Assembly: GCF_029360585.1 (NCBI RefSeq)
Contig: NZ_JAQZSJ010000006.1
Span: 124,001 to 188,000 of the forward strand
Origin: Cohnella caldifontis
GTDB taxonomy: Bacteria > Bacillota > Bacilli > Paenibacillales > Paenibacillaceae
Reading direction: 5' to 3'
DNA: 64,000 bases
Position 1 is the stretch's first letter; each line of letters opens with the position of its first letter. The notes below the pieces were generated by a model. That model did not search any database. It was not told where the DNA came from and worked only from the letters and a program-made list of their open reading frames with translations. A program made the translations under genes and the position numbers. Shown here one piece after another: positions 1 through 9,111 of this stretch.

Positions 1-326
1 TTGCGGATTTGCGCGATTTGGTTGTTCACGTCTTGTCCGGCGTGCTGCACGATGATTTTCTCGATCCAGCCTTGTTGTTTGTATTGTTCGGCCAGCTTCT
101 CGATGTCTTCCGTCATCTGCGTTCTCCAACCGTTGCCGATATACCCGTTGCTGACGCCGACGACGATCGGTTTCACTTTGTCCCCGGCGTCCGCGGCCGC
201 GGAAGATGACGCCGTGCCGCCGGCGGCCGGCGAAGACGCTGCCGGGCTCTCTTTTTTGCCGCAGGCAGACAGTACCAGTACCGCCGCGAATATCACGCTT
301 AAGACAATGGCCAGACTTCTTTTCAT
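1..326 (-). CDS. Sugar ABC transporter substrate-binding lipoprotein (N-terminal part, cut by window edge)
   Basis: Only the first 108 codons are inside the window. The protein starts MKRSLAIVLSV, has a hydrophobic signal segment and a lipobox ending LVLSAC (Cys near residue 22), then a Ser/Ala-rich linker. The mature part begins with a typical periplasmic-binding-protein first strand (VGVSNGYIGNGWRTQM) and a helix rich in EQYKQQG. This matches the galactofuranose/ribose-type cluster B binding proteins (Peripla_BP_4) that feed sugar ABC importers. A GGGAGG Shine-Dalgarno lies just before the ATG. It follows the YesM/YesN pair on the same strand after about 220 bases, so it is a likely target of that pair. 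The substrate cannot be told from this fragment. Confidence 0.85.
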   Translation of the reverse strand, partial: MKRSLAIVLSVIFAAVLVLSACGKKESPAASSPAAGGTASSSAAADAGDKVKPIVVGVSNGYIGNGWRTQMTEDIEKLAEQYKQQGWIEKIIVQHAGQDVNNQIAQIR

Positions 327-548
327 GTAAAAGCCTCCCTTTAGCAATGGACATCCATGATTCTCCCACAGCACCCATCTTGTTCCCTCTATGTTGCGAC
401 CCGCGGTTCCCGTCCCCCCTCGCGCCAGCGATCGCGCCCCCTGTCGGGCGGCGTCTGACACAAGGTTATCATGGATCTCCTTCCGGGCAGACTCACAGAA
501 TCAACTTGTCGAGTGCAAAAATTATACCTTTGACAGCGGTTGCGCGAA
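327..548 (-). promoter_or_regulatory. Leader of the binding-protein gene with a candidate -10
   Basis: This is a gene-free gap between the YesN stop and the binding-protein ATG. On the minus strand a TATAAT hexamer sits at 526-521, but I see no good -35 at normal spacing, as expected for a promoter that needs an activator such as the adjacent AraC-type YesN. No clear intrinsic terminator follows the regulator, so readthrough into the binding-protein gene is possible. Confidence 0.35.
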
Positions 549-2159
549 TCAATTCCTTCCCCCCGGCGTTCCGGAAACCGCCTGTTCCGCGTATTGGCTC
601 GGACTGACGCCGAAAAACTTCTTGAACACCTTGCTGAAATACTTCGGGTCGTCGTATCCGACGATTTCGGAGATTTCCTGCAGCTTCAGCGAAGTGGTCG
701 ACATGAGGTTCCGGGCTTCCTCCATCCGGATTCTCGTCAAATAGCCGTTGAAACTTTCGCCGACGTACGTTTTGAAGATCCGGCTGAAATAAATCGGATT
801 GATGTGGTATTTCTCCGAAATCGCGTTCAAGGTCAAGTCGGAGCTGCAAAATTCCTTGATATACTCCTTGACCCGGTAGACGATGTCCTTGCCGCTGGCG
901 TCCTGCCCGCCGATGAGGTGCCGGCAGGAAGACTCCAAGTATTGGTACAGCCAGTCGACCATTTGGTCCACGAGGTGGAAACCGGCCACGATATCGGTCA
1001 AATCCCCGTCAAAACCCGCGGACTCGGCATCGTGGACGGCGGCTTCCTCCTGCGAGAATTGCTTGATGACCAAATAGATTTCGAAAAACAGCTCATAGGC
1101 GTGGTTATGGTTCGCGCCCGTTTTGTTCCGAACGGCTTGCCGGAACATATGCTGGATATGCTCCTTGGCTTTGTCCCATTTCTTCTCTTTCAGAAAACGA
1201 AGCAGCAGCTTCGTGTCGGCGGAGAAATTCGGCTTCTCGTTCCGCGAGGGAATCCGGGCGTAATCGATGATCCGGTCCGCGGAAGGCATGATCCTTTCCT
1301 TCATGGCGAACAACGCTTCCCGATAAGACTTTCGGACCGCCTCGGCGCTTTCGGAGACGGACCCCAGCCCCACGGTCACCCGGACGCCCAGCGAGCGCTC
1401 CAACTCCTCCGCGAAAGGAAATAACCGCCGAATCAGCGCATCCTTGTCCGCGGAAGTCTCCGGGTAAAACAGCAGGATGTAGTCGTGCTCGGGCCGGACG
1501 TTTCGCACGAAGAAGCCGCGTCCCAGCGTTTCCATCAGCTTCTGGCAAGCCGATTCGACGCGGGCGTAAAGCGTCGGGTTCCGGACCCCGTCGGAAGCGT
1601 CATGGGCGGCAGCCGCCAAATCGGCCTTAAGCAAGCCGATCAGCGCGTTCCCCCCTGCCCATTCGGCCGAAGCGGCGGAACTTGCGGGAGGATGCTTGTC
1701 GGACAACCAGTGCAGCAACGCCTCTTCCCTGCGCTTCGCCGTTTCCCGATCGGCCTTTTCCTTCCGCCAGGTTCCTTCGGAAACGCGGATCTCTTCCCGG
1801 ATTTTCTCCAGGGAAGCCAGCATCTCCTCGGATTTCAGCGGCTTCAGCAAATATTCCGAGATGCCGTATTTCATCGCGGTTCGGGCGTACTCGAATTCCC
1901 CGTAACCGCTGACGATGACGAACTTGGCGGGATGGCCGATCTCCGCCGCCTTCCGGATCAAGCCCAATCCGTCCATCTCCGGCATCGCGATGTCCGTGAT
2001 CACCACGTCGATTTCGCACGACCCCATCTTCTCCAGCGCCTCTGCGCCGTCGCCGGCTTCCGCCGCCACGGCCATGCCCAAGCCCGCCCAATCGACTTTC
2101 GCCTTGATTCCGCTTCGGATATGCGCTTCGTCGTCGACGATCATGACGTTCAGCGTCAT
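549..2159 (-). CDS. YesN-type response regulator with AraC output domain
   Basis: Cytoplasmic two-component regulator of 536 aa. The N-terminal receiver domain shows the acidic pair DD (9-10), the phospho-acceptor Asp56 in TDIAMPEMDG, and the switch Lys106 in LLKPLK. A middle segment (about 130-400) has no recognisable catalytic motif. The C-terminal 100 residues hold two helix-turn-helix motifs of the AraC/XylS family (INPIYFSRIFKTYVGESF and EISEIVGYDDPKYFSKVFKKFFG). It begins 18 bases after the cognate histidine kinase, with a strong GAGGGGGAG ribosome site. In this family phosphorylation activates a nearby sugar transporter or hydrolase gene; here that is probably the downstream sugar-binding protein. 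The exact inducer is unknown. Confidence 0.9.
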   Translation of the reverse strand: MTLNVMIVDDEAHIRSGIKAKVDWAGLGMAVAAEAGDGAEALEKMGSCEIDVVITDIAMPEMDGLGLIRKAAEIGHPAKFVIVSGYGEFEYARTAMKYGISEYLLKPLKSEEMLASLEKIREEIRVSEGTWRKEKADRETAKRREEALLHWLSDKHPPASSAASAEWAGGNALIGLLKADLAAAAHDASDGVRNPTLYARVESACQKLMETLGRGFFVRNVRPEHDYILLFYPETSADKDALIRRLFPFAEELERSLGVRVTVGLGSVSESAEAVRKSYREALFAMKERIMPSADRIIDYARIPSRNEKPNFSADTKLLLRFLKEKKWDKAKEHIQHMFRQAVRNKTGANHNHAYELFFEIYLVIKQFSQEEAAVHDAESAGFDGDLTDIVAGFHLVDQMVDWLYQYLESSCRHLIGGQDASGKDIVYRVKEYIKEFCSSDLTLNAISEKYHINPIYFSRIFKTYVGESFNGYLTRIRMEEARNLMSTTSLKLQEISEIVGYDDPKYFSKVFKKFFGVSPSQYAEQAVSGTPGGRN

Positions 2160-2177
2160 GCCGCTCCCCCTCTTTCT

Positions 2178-4004
2178 TTATGCGATATGCCCTTGATGTT
2201 CCTGAACGGGCTCCCGGATCATCGGGAGGGTCAGGCTTACCTTCGTGCCGAGCCCCTCGGAGCTGACGATGGTCATGCCGTACCGGTCCCCGTAGAAGCT
2301 CTTGATTCGCCGATTGACGTTAACCAGGCCGATATGGCGGCCGCTCTCCTCCTTGCTTTCCAGGCGGCTCGCCTTCTCCAGCCGCAGCAGCAAGCCGTTC
2401 AGCTCGTCCTCCGTCATGCCCGACCCGTTATCCTCCACCGTGACGGTCAGATGGTTTCCGCTCGGCAGGACGATGACTTTGATCATGCCTGCCTTCCGGA
2501 TGCCGTGGATCACCGAATTTTCCACGATCGGCTGCAGCAGCAGCTTCACGATCCGGCAGTCCCGCACGTCGGGATCGACGATGAACTGCCAGCGCAGGTC
2601 ATCCCCGTAACGGTACTTCTGGATGTTCAAATACCGCTGCAGATGGCTCAGTTCTTCATCGACGGTCGCATGCTCGTTGCCGCCGGTGCTGTAGCGGAAG
2701 ATGTCCGCCAGCATCTGGGTGATCGAACTGATTTCTTGCTCCTGCTTGACGGCGGCGATGCTGTCGATCACCGCCAAGGTGTTGTAGAGGAAATGCGGGT
2801 TGATCTGCGACTGCAGCGCTTTGATTTCCGCTTCCTTCTGCAGGATTTCCGCTTCGTATACGCGGTCGATGAGCAGGTTGATCCGTTTGATCATGCGGTT
2901 GAAACTGTTGCCGAGGATGCCGATCTCGTTGGTGCTCCGCAGGTCCACGAACACCTTGAGGTCCCCGCCTTCCACCGCTTTCATCGCGGCGGCCAGGCGT
3001 TGGACGGGTTTGGAGATGCTGTACGAAATCAGCAAGGCGATCAGCGTGGCCAGGACGAACAAGGACACGTCGAGCCGGATCGCGAATTGGCCGACCGCCG
3101 CGATCCGCTCCATCAAGTAGGAGTAGGGAATGGCGCTGACGACGAACCAGCCCGTCGCCGTCGACTTCGCGTAGGTGACCATGAATTTCTCCCCGTCCAG
3201 ATCCGCCGGGAACATGCGGGGATCCCCTTCGTTCGAATGGACGATGCGGGGCACGAAGGAATATTCCGCGGGTTTGGTGAGCTTGCTCTTGCTCAAGTGG
3301 GAAACGACTTTCCCTTCCTTGTCCATGATAAAGACGAACCCGTTCGGCCCCAGATCGATGTAGGAAAACGTATCCGCCAGCGCGAATTCCTTCGTGCCGA
3401 GCACCAGCGTCGCGAGCACGTTCCCGCCCGGGGAATAGATTTTCCGCGTCAATGTCGTGATGTACTGGTACAGCATGTCAGGGCTGCGGTTTTGGATCGT
3501 GCCTCTCCAATACACGGGTTCGGGACGCAGCAGCGCTTGGGTATACTCGTCGGAAAGCTTGTAGTCTTCCGGCACCATCGCTTCCCCCGAGGTGACGGCC
3601 AAGTCTTTGTCGGTCATCAGGATTTGGGCGCCGACGATTTCCCGCTTGGAGCTTTGGATCTGGCTCAGTTTTCGCTTGAGCTGCTCCGCCGCCTGTCTCT
3701 CCGATTCCGGGTCCGGGCTCTCCGCGATTTTGTTCACCAGCGTCTGGATGTCGATCGAGGAGACGATCTGCAGGCTGACATCCTCGATTCCCGTCAGCAA
3801 GGCGTCCAGCCTTCCCGCGGATTGCACCATGATTTGCTCGGAGTACAACCCCGTTTTTTCTTCGATCGCCCGGTAGGCGTTATCGTATAAGACGTTGCCG
3901 AGGACGATGGCGGGAATGACGGTCAGGATCAGAAAGAAGACGAACAGCTTCCACCTCAACCGCCCGAATGAAGACCGGAGTTGCCGGCTCCAATGTCCAA
4001 GCAT
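2178..4004 (-). CDS. YesM-type sensor histidine kinase
   Basis: Membrane sensor of about 608 aa and partner of the YesN-type regulator just downstream. One transmembrane segment near the N-terminus (FVFFLILTVIPAIVLG) is followed by an extracellular dCACHE-like sensor of about 250 aa, a second membrane segment (LFVLATLIALLISYSI), a HAMP linker, then the His_kinase dimerisation motif QINPHFLYNTL with the phospho-acceptor His. The ATPase domain carries the N-box IVENSVIHGI and the G-box DNGSGM. I chose the ATG at 4004 (MLGHWSRQ) because a GGGGG Shine-Dalgarno lies 9 bases upstream; an in-frame TTG at 4022 is less likely. The sensed ligand is probably a carbohydrate, as for other YesM proteins, or a binding-protein complex. 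Confidence 0.9.
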   Translation of the reverse strand: MLGHWSRQLRSSFGRLRWKLFVFFLILTVIPAIVLGNVLYDNAYRAIEEKTGLYSEQIMVQSAGRLDALLTGIEDVSLQIVSSIDIQTLVNKIAESPDPESERQAAEQLKRKLSQIQSSKREIVGAQILMTDKDLAVTSGEAMVPEDYKLSDEYTQALLRPEPVYWRGTIQNRSPDMLYQYITTLTRKIYSPGGNVLATLVLGTKEFALADTFSYIDLGPNGFVFIMDKEGKVVSHLSKSKLTKPAEYSFVPRIVHSNEGDPRMFPADLDGEKFMVTYAKSTATGWFVVSAIPYSYLMERIAAVGQFAIRLDVSLFVLATLIALLISYSISKPVQRLAAAMKAVEGGDLKVFVDLRSTNEIGILGNSFNRMIKRINLLIDRVYEAEILQKEAEIKALQSQINPHFLYNTLAVIDSIAAVKQEQEISSITQMLADIFRYSTGGNEHATVDEELSHLQRYLNIQKYRYGDDLRWQFIVDPDVRDCRIVKLLLQPIVENSVIHGIRKAGMIKVIVLPSGNHLTVTVEDNGSGMTEDELNGLLLRLEKASRLESKEESGRHIGLVNVNRRIKSFYGDRYGMTIVSSEGLGTKVSLTLPMIREPVQEHQGHIA

Positions 4005-4227
4005 GGATTTACGCCCCCTCAATGGATATCCGAAAAAAGCTTGTGCCCATGAATGCGCTTTCGAAAAAGGACTTGGTTCCTATCTTAATACATTGCGATG
4101 GTTGCGGAAAGGGATTTTCCACGTTATCGTTAAGAGGAAAAGCCATCGCATCCGAAAAGAGTGATCCGCCATTTCCGCATATCCAACGCCGTTTACGATC
4201 GAAAAAACCGTTGTCCTCACCGGATTC

Positions 4228-4710
4228 ATGGGCGTCGGGAAGACGACCGTCGGGGAAATCCTGTCCGAACGGCTGGGCATTCCGTTCCTGGACGCCGACC
4301 GCGAGATCGAGCTGGCCCACCGCATGCCGGTAACGGAAATCTTCCGAACGATGGGCGAACCCGCCTTCCGTCAAATGGAAAAAGAACTCATCGTCGGCCT
4401 ATGCAGCCGGCAGGATCCCATCATTTTGTCGCTTGGGGGCGGCGCCTTCCTGCAGGAAGAGATCCGCGAATCCTGCCTTGCGAACGCGCTCGTGTTCCAT
4501 CTGGAACTGTCTTGGAACGCCTGGATAGAAAGGATGGCAAGCCTCGTGGGCACCCGGCCCGTCCTTCAGGGCAAATCCATCGGGGAAATCGAGGAGCTGT
4601 TCCGCAAACGCCTGGCCGCTTACGCGCTCAGCCATTGGACCGTACCGACCGACCAGGCCTCGCCGCAAGAGGTCGCCGATCGCATCCTCGGCATCCTGAT
4701 GAGCCGGTAA
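4228..4710 (+). CDS. aroK: Shikimate kinase, 5' end uncertain
   Basis: P-loop kinase that phosphorylates shikimate in aromatic amino-acid synthesis. The Walker A GFMGVGKTT, the shikimate-binding DADREIE, the LSLGGGAF loop and the lid GTRPVLQGKS are all present, and the length is right for the family. The oddity is the start. The first ATG lies inside the Walker A loop, yet the preceding strand (KTVVLTGF) is clearly encoded in the same frame from about 4204. No ATG, GTG or TTG lies between the in-frame stop at 4162 and 4228, so initiation must be at a rare codon such as ATT 4171, or a frameshift joins a GTG at 4161 across the six-A run at 4202-4207. The gene stands alone; no other shikimate-pathway gene is nearby. 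Confidence 0.75.
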   Translation: MGVGKTTVGEILSERLGIPFLDADREIELAHRMPVTEIFRTMGEPAFRQMEKELIVGLCSRQDPIILSLGGGAFLQEEIRESCLANALVFHLELSWNAWIERMASLVGTRPVLQGKSIGEIEELFRKRLAAYALSHWTVPTDQASPQEVADRILGILMSR

Positions 4711-4737
4711 GGCCTGAATAAATAACCGCGACATGCG

Positions 4738-4772
4738 AAAAGGACATCTCCGGGGAGCCGGGATGTCCTTTT
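4738..4772. terminator. Bidirectional intrinsic terminator
   Basis: A perfect 11-bp stem, AAAAGGACATC at 4738-4748 and its complement at 4762-4772, encloses a 13-base GC-rich loop. The arms themselves give an A-run on one side and a T-run on the other, so it can end transcripts from the shikimate kinase (plus) and the methyltransferase (minus), which converge here. Confidence 0.85.
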
Positions 4773-4801
4773 CCGCTTCGATCGCTTGATATCCAGGATC
4801 T

Positions 4802-5563
4802 TTACGATTCCATTTCCCCTAAATACACCGTCGTTTCGTAATCCAGACTCACGTGCCCGTTTTGCTGATTCCGATCGAACAAAGCCTTCAACTCCCGCAT
4901 CATGGGCTCGTGGTTCGGATGTCCGGGGGCGGGCGCGTAGGAAGACGACCGCAGCCGACCGCTCAGGCCGTCGAAATCGACGATTTGCCGGTTCGTGAAC
5001 CGGGCTTCCCGCATCGTTCCCCGCCGGAAGAACGATGCCAGCTGCTCCCGCGTCACGTTCCGCAGGTTGACGTCGGCGTAATCCGTGCCGAGTTTCAGCA
5101 ACAAGTCCTCGTACTCCTCCAAAAATCGGGTGCCGGAGGTTAGGCGGACATTCCAGATCAGCGCCGTTTTCCCGCCCGGCTTCAGTATCCTCGCGAATTC
5201 CCGGCGCGCCGCCGCTTGGTCGAACCAGTGGAATGCCTGCGCGCTGACGATGAAATCCACGTACGCGCCGGGGAGCCCCGTGGCTTCGGCCGAGCCGGGA
5301 ACGGCCCGGAAGCCGGGAAAACCGGAGAGCGCTTCTTCCGCGGCCCCCCGCATCCGGTCGTTCGGTTCCACCCCGATCACCTTCGTGCCCCGCTCAAGCA
5401 AATACCGGGAGAAGATCCCGGTCCCGGCTCCGATATCCGCCGCAACGGACTCCGCGCTCAAACCTCCCTCTTCATACAGATAATCGATCGCTTCGCGCGG
5501 GTAGCCCGGACGGTATTTCACGTAGTCTTCCACGCGGTTCGAGAATCTTTCTTTACTGTTCAT
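4802..5563 (-). CDS. Class I SAM-dependent methyltransferase
   Basis: Cytoplasmic methyltransferase of about 253 aa with the Methyltransf_11/25 fold. Motif I is VAADIGAGTGIFSRYL, followed by the acidic end of strand 2 (VIGVEPNDRM), and the motif IV region is VDFIVSAQAFHWF. The N-terminal pattern FSNRVEDYVKYRPGYP is common to a group of small-molecule methyltransferases of unknown substrate in Bacillales. The start at 5563 (MNSKERF) is chosen because GGAGGAGG lies 6 bases upstream; a longer in-frame extension to 5629 has no such site. The C-terminal half has no substrate-defining motif that I recognise. It is not obviously linked to the carbohydrate modules around it. Confidence 0.85.
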   Translation of the reverse strand: MNSKERFSNRVEDYVKYRPGYPREAIDYLYEEGGLSAESVAADIGAGTGIFSRYLLERGTKVIGVEPNDRMRGAAEEALSGFPGFRAVPGSAEATGLPGAYVDFIVSAQAFHWFDQAAARREFARILKPGGKTALIWNVRLTSGTRFLEEYEDLLLKLGTDYADVNLRNVTREQLASFFRRGTMREARFTNRQIVDFDGLSGRLRSSSYAPAPGHPNHEPMMRELKALFDRNQQNGHVSLDYETTVYLGEMES

Positions 5564-5659
5564 GACGGTTCCTCCTCCGGATTTCGCGGTTTCCGCCGCT
5601 TGCGCATAGCGCCGTAGGCCGTCGAGCATCCTACGGACGGCGGCCCGCCAACATTTCCC

Positions 5660-6532
5660 TCAGCCCTTCTTCTTATATTCCGAGGGGGTGCAGCCGTATT
5701 CGGACGCGAACGATTTGCTGAAATAGCTGAAGTTCTCGAACCCGCTCTCCAACGCGGCTTCCGCGACCGTGACGCCGGGCTGCCGCAGCTTCTCCGCCGC
5801 GTGCCGCAGCCGGTACCGGTTCAAGTATTCGATCGGCGTCCGGCGCAAATACGTTTTGAACATCCGGCTGAAGTGCCCTTCGCTCATGCCCGCGATGCCG
5901 GCCAGCTCCTTGACGGAAAGCTTGCGGGAAAAGTGGCGTTCGATGTAGGAGAGCACCTGTTTGAGCCGTTCCGGGGTCGCGGACTCCGGCGTCTCCCAAG
6001 GCTCGCGGCGAGCCGCCAGCCCGCTGGCGAACAGCTCCGCGAACAGCAGGTACAGGCTGCCCTTCACCCGAAGCTCCTTGACCGGCGAATGTTCATGCAA
6101 GCCGATCGCGGTGATCTCGGACAGCCGCTTCCGCGCGGCTTCAAGCTGAGGTTCGCCCCGTTTCCAATGGACGGGCAGCGTCCGTTCGCCCCGCTGCAAG
6201 GGCTTCAGGTAACGCGACGCGATCGCGTCCTGGCTTCCCGCGAGCCAGTCCATGTCGAAGACGACGGCGGAAAACGCGCAGGGCGATCCGTCCAGCGAGT
6301 AACCGCCATGCAGCTCTTCGCCCGGAATGTACAGCGTTTCGCCCGCATGAACCTCGTAAACCGCGAGCCCGATCTGAAATGCCCCTTTGCCGCTCTCCAC
6401 CGTCAGCAGCTCCGTTTCGGCATGCCAATGGCTGTCCAGGATAGGCTCTCCCGCTTCTTTGGCGATCCGGTAGAAGCCGACGGGAAAGTCGGGGCTGCCG
6501 TGCCTGCGGTTTTCAAGCAACTTCCGATCCAT
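5660..6532 (-). CDS. AraC-family regulator with N-terminal cupin
   Basis: One-component regulator of about 290 aa. The first 120 residues form a cupin-like sugar-sensing domain (SHWHAETELLTVESGKGAFQIG...YIPGEELHGG). The last 100 contain the two AraC helix-turn-helix motifs (VKELAGIAGMSEGHFSRMFK and VAEAALESGFENFSYFSKSF). The ATG at 6532 has a GGAG site 10 bases upstream; the reading frame continues to 6577 without a better start. It is divergently transcribed from the GH31 gene at 6650 and shares a 117-base intergenic region with it, so it very probably controls that gene in response to a sugar. Confidence 0.88.
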   Translation of the reverse strand: MDRKLLENRRHGSPDFPVGFYRIAKEAGEPILDSHWHAETELLTVESGKGAFQIGLAVYEVHAGETLYIPGEELHGGYSLDGSPCAFSAVVFDMDWLAGSQDAIASRYLKPLQRGERTLPVHWKRGEPQLEAARKRLSEITAIGLHEHSPVKELRVKGSLYLLFAELFASGLAARREPWETPESATPERLKQVLSYIERHFSRKLSVKELAGIAGMSEGHFSRMFKTYLRRTPIEYLNRYRLRHAAEKLRQPGVTVAEAALESGFENFSYFSKSFASEYGCTPSEYKKKG

Positions 6533-6649
6533 GTTGTATACGCTCCGATGTATCAGAATCCTGTTAGTATACCGCATAATAATGCGAGATTTCGTATCTC
6601 ATTATCAGTATGCTGTTATTATCAACGAAAAAGAAGGGATGTACAAGCC
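6533..6649. promoter_or_regulatory. Divergent control region between AraC regulator and GH31 gene
   Basis: An AT-rich stretch between two divergent genes. It contains an imperfect inverted repeat around 6580-6606 (AATGCGAGAT, short loop, ATCTCATT), a plausible regulator site, and a TATACT hexamer (minus strand, around 6577-6572) as a -10 for the AraC gene. A GAAGGG ribosome site at 6633-6638 serves the GH31 start. No clean -35 was found for either direction. Confidence 0.45.
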
Positions 6650-8977
6650 ATGAAATTCACCGACGGATACTGGATGGTCCGCGAAGGCTTTCAACTGCTC
6701 AGTCCCTACGAGATCCACGACGTGGTTGCGGAGAAAAACCGGATTACCGTTTACGCCACCCATCGGCACTTGGAAAATCGGGGCAATACGCTCAACGAGC
6801 CCTTGATGACGATGGAGTTTTCTTCCCCGCTTCCGGACATCATCCGGGCGAAATTCTACCATCACAAAGGGAAACGGCGCGGCGCTCCCGGCTCGTTCCC
6901 GGTCCGCGAGGACGCGGACGTCGCGGTGCGCATCGAGGATACGGAGTCGTACGTCCGGCTGACCAGCGGCGACACGGCCGTGACGATCACGAAGCAGCAC
7001 CCCGTCAAAATCGCTTACACCTACAAAGGACGGAAACTGACCGGCAGCGGCACGCGAGCGACGGCGTACGTCAAAGCCGCGGACGGCAACCACCATTTCC
7101 GCGAGCAGCTCGATCTGGCCGTCGGGGAGACCGTCTATGGCCTCGGAGAACGGTTCACCTCCTTCGTGAAGAACGGGCAGGTCGTCGACATTTGGAACCA
7201 AGACGGCGGAACCGCTTCGGAGCAAGCGTATAAAAACATCCCGTTCTACGTGACCAACCGCGGATACGGCGTGTTCGTCAACCACCCCGAGCTCGTGTCC
7301 TTCGAAGTCGGGTCCGAGAAAGTGTCCGCGACGCAATTCAGCGTGCCGGGCGAGATGCTGGAGTATTTTGTGATTGGCGGCGATTCGCTGAAGGAAGTGC
7401 TGCAGAACTACACTTCGCTGACCGGCAAACCGGCGCTTCCGCCCGCCTGGTCGTTCGGTCTTTGGCTGACCACCTCGTTCACCACCAACTACGACGAAGC
7501 CACGGTGACCAGCTTCGTGGACGGCATGGCGCAGCGGGACTTGCCGCTTGCGGTGTTCCATTTCGACTGCTTCTGGATGAAGGAATACGAATGGTGCAAT
7601 TTCAAGTGGGACGAGCGGGTATTCCCGGATCCGGAAGGCATGCTGCGGCGCCTGAAGCAGGACAAAGGCCTGCGCATCTGCGTGTGGATTAACTCCTACA
7701 TCGCCCAGAAATCGTACCTGTTCGACGAAGGCATGGAGCGCGGCTACCTCGTCAAACGCCCGGACGGCAGCGTCTGGCAGTGGGACTTGTGGCAATACGG
7801 CATGGGACTCGTCGACTTCACGAACCCGGAAGCGCGCCAATGGTTCAAGGATAAGCTGGCCGTCCTGCTGGACATGGGCGTCGACTGCTTCAAGACCGAC
7901 TTCGGCGAGCGCATCCCGACGGACGTCGTCTGGCACGACGGCTCCGATCCGATGCAGATGCACAACTACTACACGCAGCTGTATAACCAGACGGTATTCG
8001 AGCTGTTGGAAGAGAAACGCGGCAAAGGCGAGGCGGCTTTGTTCGCGCGTTCCGCTACGGCCGGCGGCCAGCAGTTCCCCGTACATTGGGGCGGCGACTG
8101 CGAGGCGACGTACGAGTCGATGGCCGAAAGCCTGCGCGGCGGGTTGTCGCTCGGCTTGTCCGGCTTCGGGTTCTGGAGCCACGACATCGGCGGTTTCGAA
8201 CAGACCTCTCCGGTGGATCTGTACAAGCGGTGGGTGCAGTTCGGCCTGCTGTCCAGCCACAGCCGCCTGCACGGCAGCACCTCGTACCGCGTGCCGTGGC
8301 TGTATGACGAAGAGGCGGTCGACGTGCTCCGCCATTTCACGAAGCTGAAGCTGCGCCTCATGCCCTATCTGTTCGGCCAGGCCGTCTCCTCTTCCACGCT
8401 GGGCATTCCGCTGATGCGCGCGATGCTGCTCGAATTCGGCGGCGACCCGACCTGCGATCACCTCGACCGGCAGTACATGCTGGGCGACTCCCTGCTCGTG
8501 GCGCCGATTTTCAACCCGGACGGCGATGCGGCGTATTACTTGCCGCAAGGAACCTGGACGCATTTCCTCAGCGGCGAGCAGGTGCAAGGCGGCGCTTGGC
8601 GGAAGGAGAAGTACGACTACTTCAGCCTGCCGCTGTTCGTCCGCGAGAACAGTCTCGTTCCGGTAGGCGCGGTGGATACCCGTCCGGACTACGAGTACGC
8701 CGACGGCGTGACGCTGGAGCTGTTCGCCCTGCAAGACGGCGCGACGGCATCCGCCGACATCCCGGATCTGCGAGGCGTTTCCGCCCTGCGGGCAACGGCC
8801 TCTCGCAGCGGCGGCGAAGTCACCGTCCGGGCGGAAGGCAACGCGTCCGATTGGCGCCTGCTGCTTCGGAACGTCTTCGAAGTCGCGGGCGTGCAAGGCG
8901 GCTCGGCCGAGACGACCGACAAAGGCGTGCGGATCACGCCGGCGGCCGGCAGCTCGGAGCTGCAGATTCGGCTGTGA
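6650..8977 (+). CDS. yicI: Alpha-xylosidase, glycoside hydrolase family 31
   Basis: Cytoplasmic retaining alpha-glycosidase of 775 aa, close to the 772 aa of E. coli YicI. The catalytic nucleophile is Asp417 in CFKTDFGERIPTD and the acid/base is Asp483 in HWGGDCEAT, one residue from the YicI positions (416 and 482). The long KTDFGERIPTD motif is characteristic of YicI-type alpha-xylosidases, which release xylose from isoprimeverose and xyloglucan fragments. No signal peptide is visible, so the substrate must be imported. The ATG at 6650 has a good ribosome site; the frame is open for a long way upstream but overlaps the AraC gene and is not coding there. A strong terminator follows. Confidence 0.93.
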   Translation: MKFTDGYWMVREGFQLLSPYEIHDVVAEKNRITVYATHRHLENRGNTLNEPLMTMEFSSPLPDIIRAKFYHHKGKRRGAPGSFPVREDADVAVRIEDTESYVRLTSGDTAVTITKQHPVKIAYTYKGRKLTGSGTRATAYVKAADGNHHFREQLDLAVGETVYGLGERFTSFVKNGQVVDIWNQDGGTASEQAYKNIPFYVTNRGYGVFVNHPELVSFEVGSEKVSATQFSVPGEMLEYFVIGGDSLKEVLQNYTSLTGKPALPPAWSFGLWLTTSFTTNYDEATVTSFVDGMAQRDLPLAVFHFDCFWMKEYEWCNFKWDERVFPDPEGMLRRLKQDKGLRICVWINSYIAQKSYLFDEGMERGYLVKRPDGSVWQWDLWQYGMGLVDFTNPEARQWFKDKLAVLLDMGVDCFKTDFGERIPTDVVWHDGSDPMQMHNYYTQLYNQTVFELLEEKRGKGEAALFARSATAGGQQFPVHWGGDCEATYESMAESLRGGLSLGLSGFGFWSHDIGGFEQTSPVDLYKRWVQFGLLSSHSRLHGSTSYRVPWLYDEEAVDVLRHFTKLKLRLMPYLFGQAVSSSTLGIPLMRAMLLEFGGDPTCDHLDRQYMLGDSLLVAPIFNPDGDAAYYLPQGTWTHFLSGEQVQGGAWRKEKYDYFSLPLFVRENSLVPVGAVDTRPDYEYADGVTLELFALQDGATASADIPDLRGVSALRATASRSGGEVTVRAEGNASDWRLLLRNVFEVAGVQGGSAETTDKGVRITPAAGSSELQIRL

Positions 8978-8991
8978 CGTAAGTTTGCGGG

Positions 8992-9035
8992 AAACCGCCA
9001 AGCGCGCATCATTTGCGCACTTGGCGGTTTTTTTT
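8992..9035 (+). terminator. Intrinsic terminator of the GH31 gene
   Basis: The stem AAACCGCCAAGCGCGC pairs with GCGCACTTGGCGGTTT with one mismatch, and a run of eight or more T follows on the plus strand. It ends the GH31 transcript before the repeat region. Confidence 0.9.
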
Positions 9036-9111
9036 GCGATGATGGCTTGTTCGCTTGCCCATCGTCCGTGCGTCGTTACTTCTCCATCCTCCCGCCTTAT
9101 CCACCGTCCCC

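Noticed and set aside
1485-3890. 801-residue open frame on the plus strand
   Set aside because: It lies opposite the YesM/YesN pair, is rich in Arg/His/Asp/Gln as expected for the antisense of GC-rich genes, and has no recognisable domain or ribosome site.
5801-6649. N-terminal extension of the GH31 protein
   Set aside because: It is antisense to the AraC regulator and does not resemble any part of GH31; start 6650 puts the catalytic residues within one position of YicI numbering.
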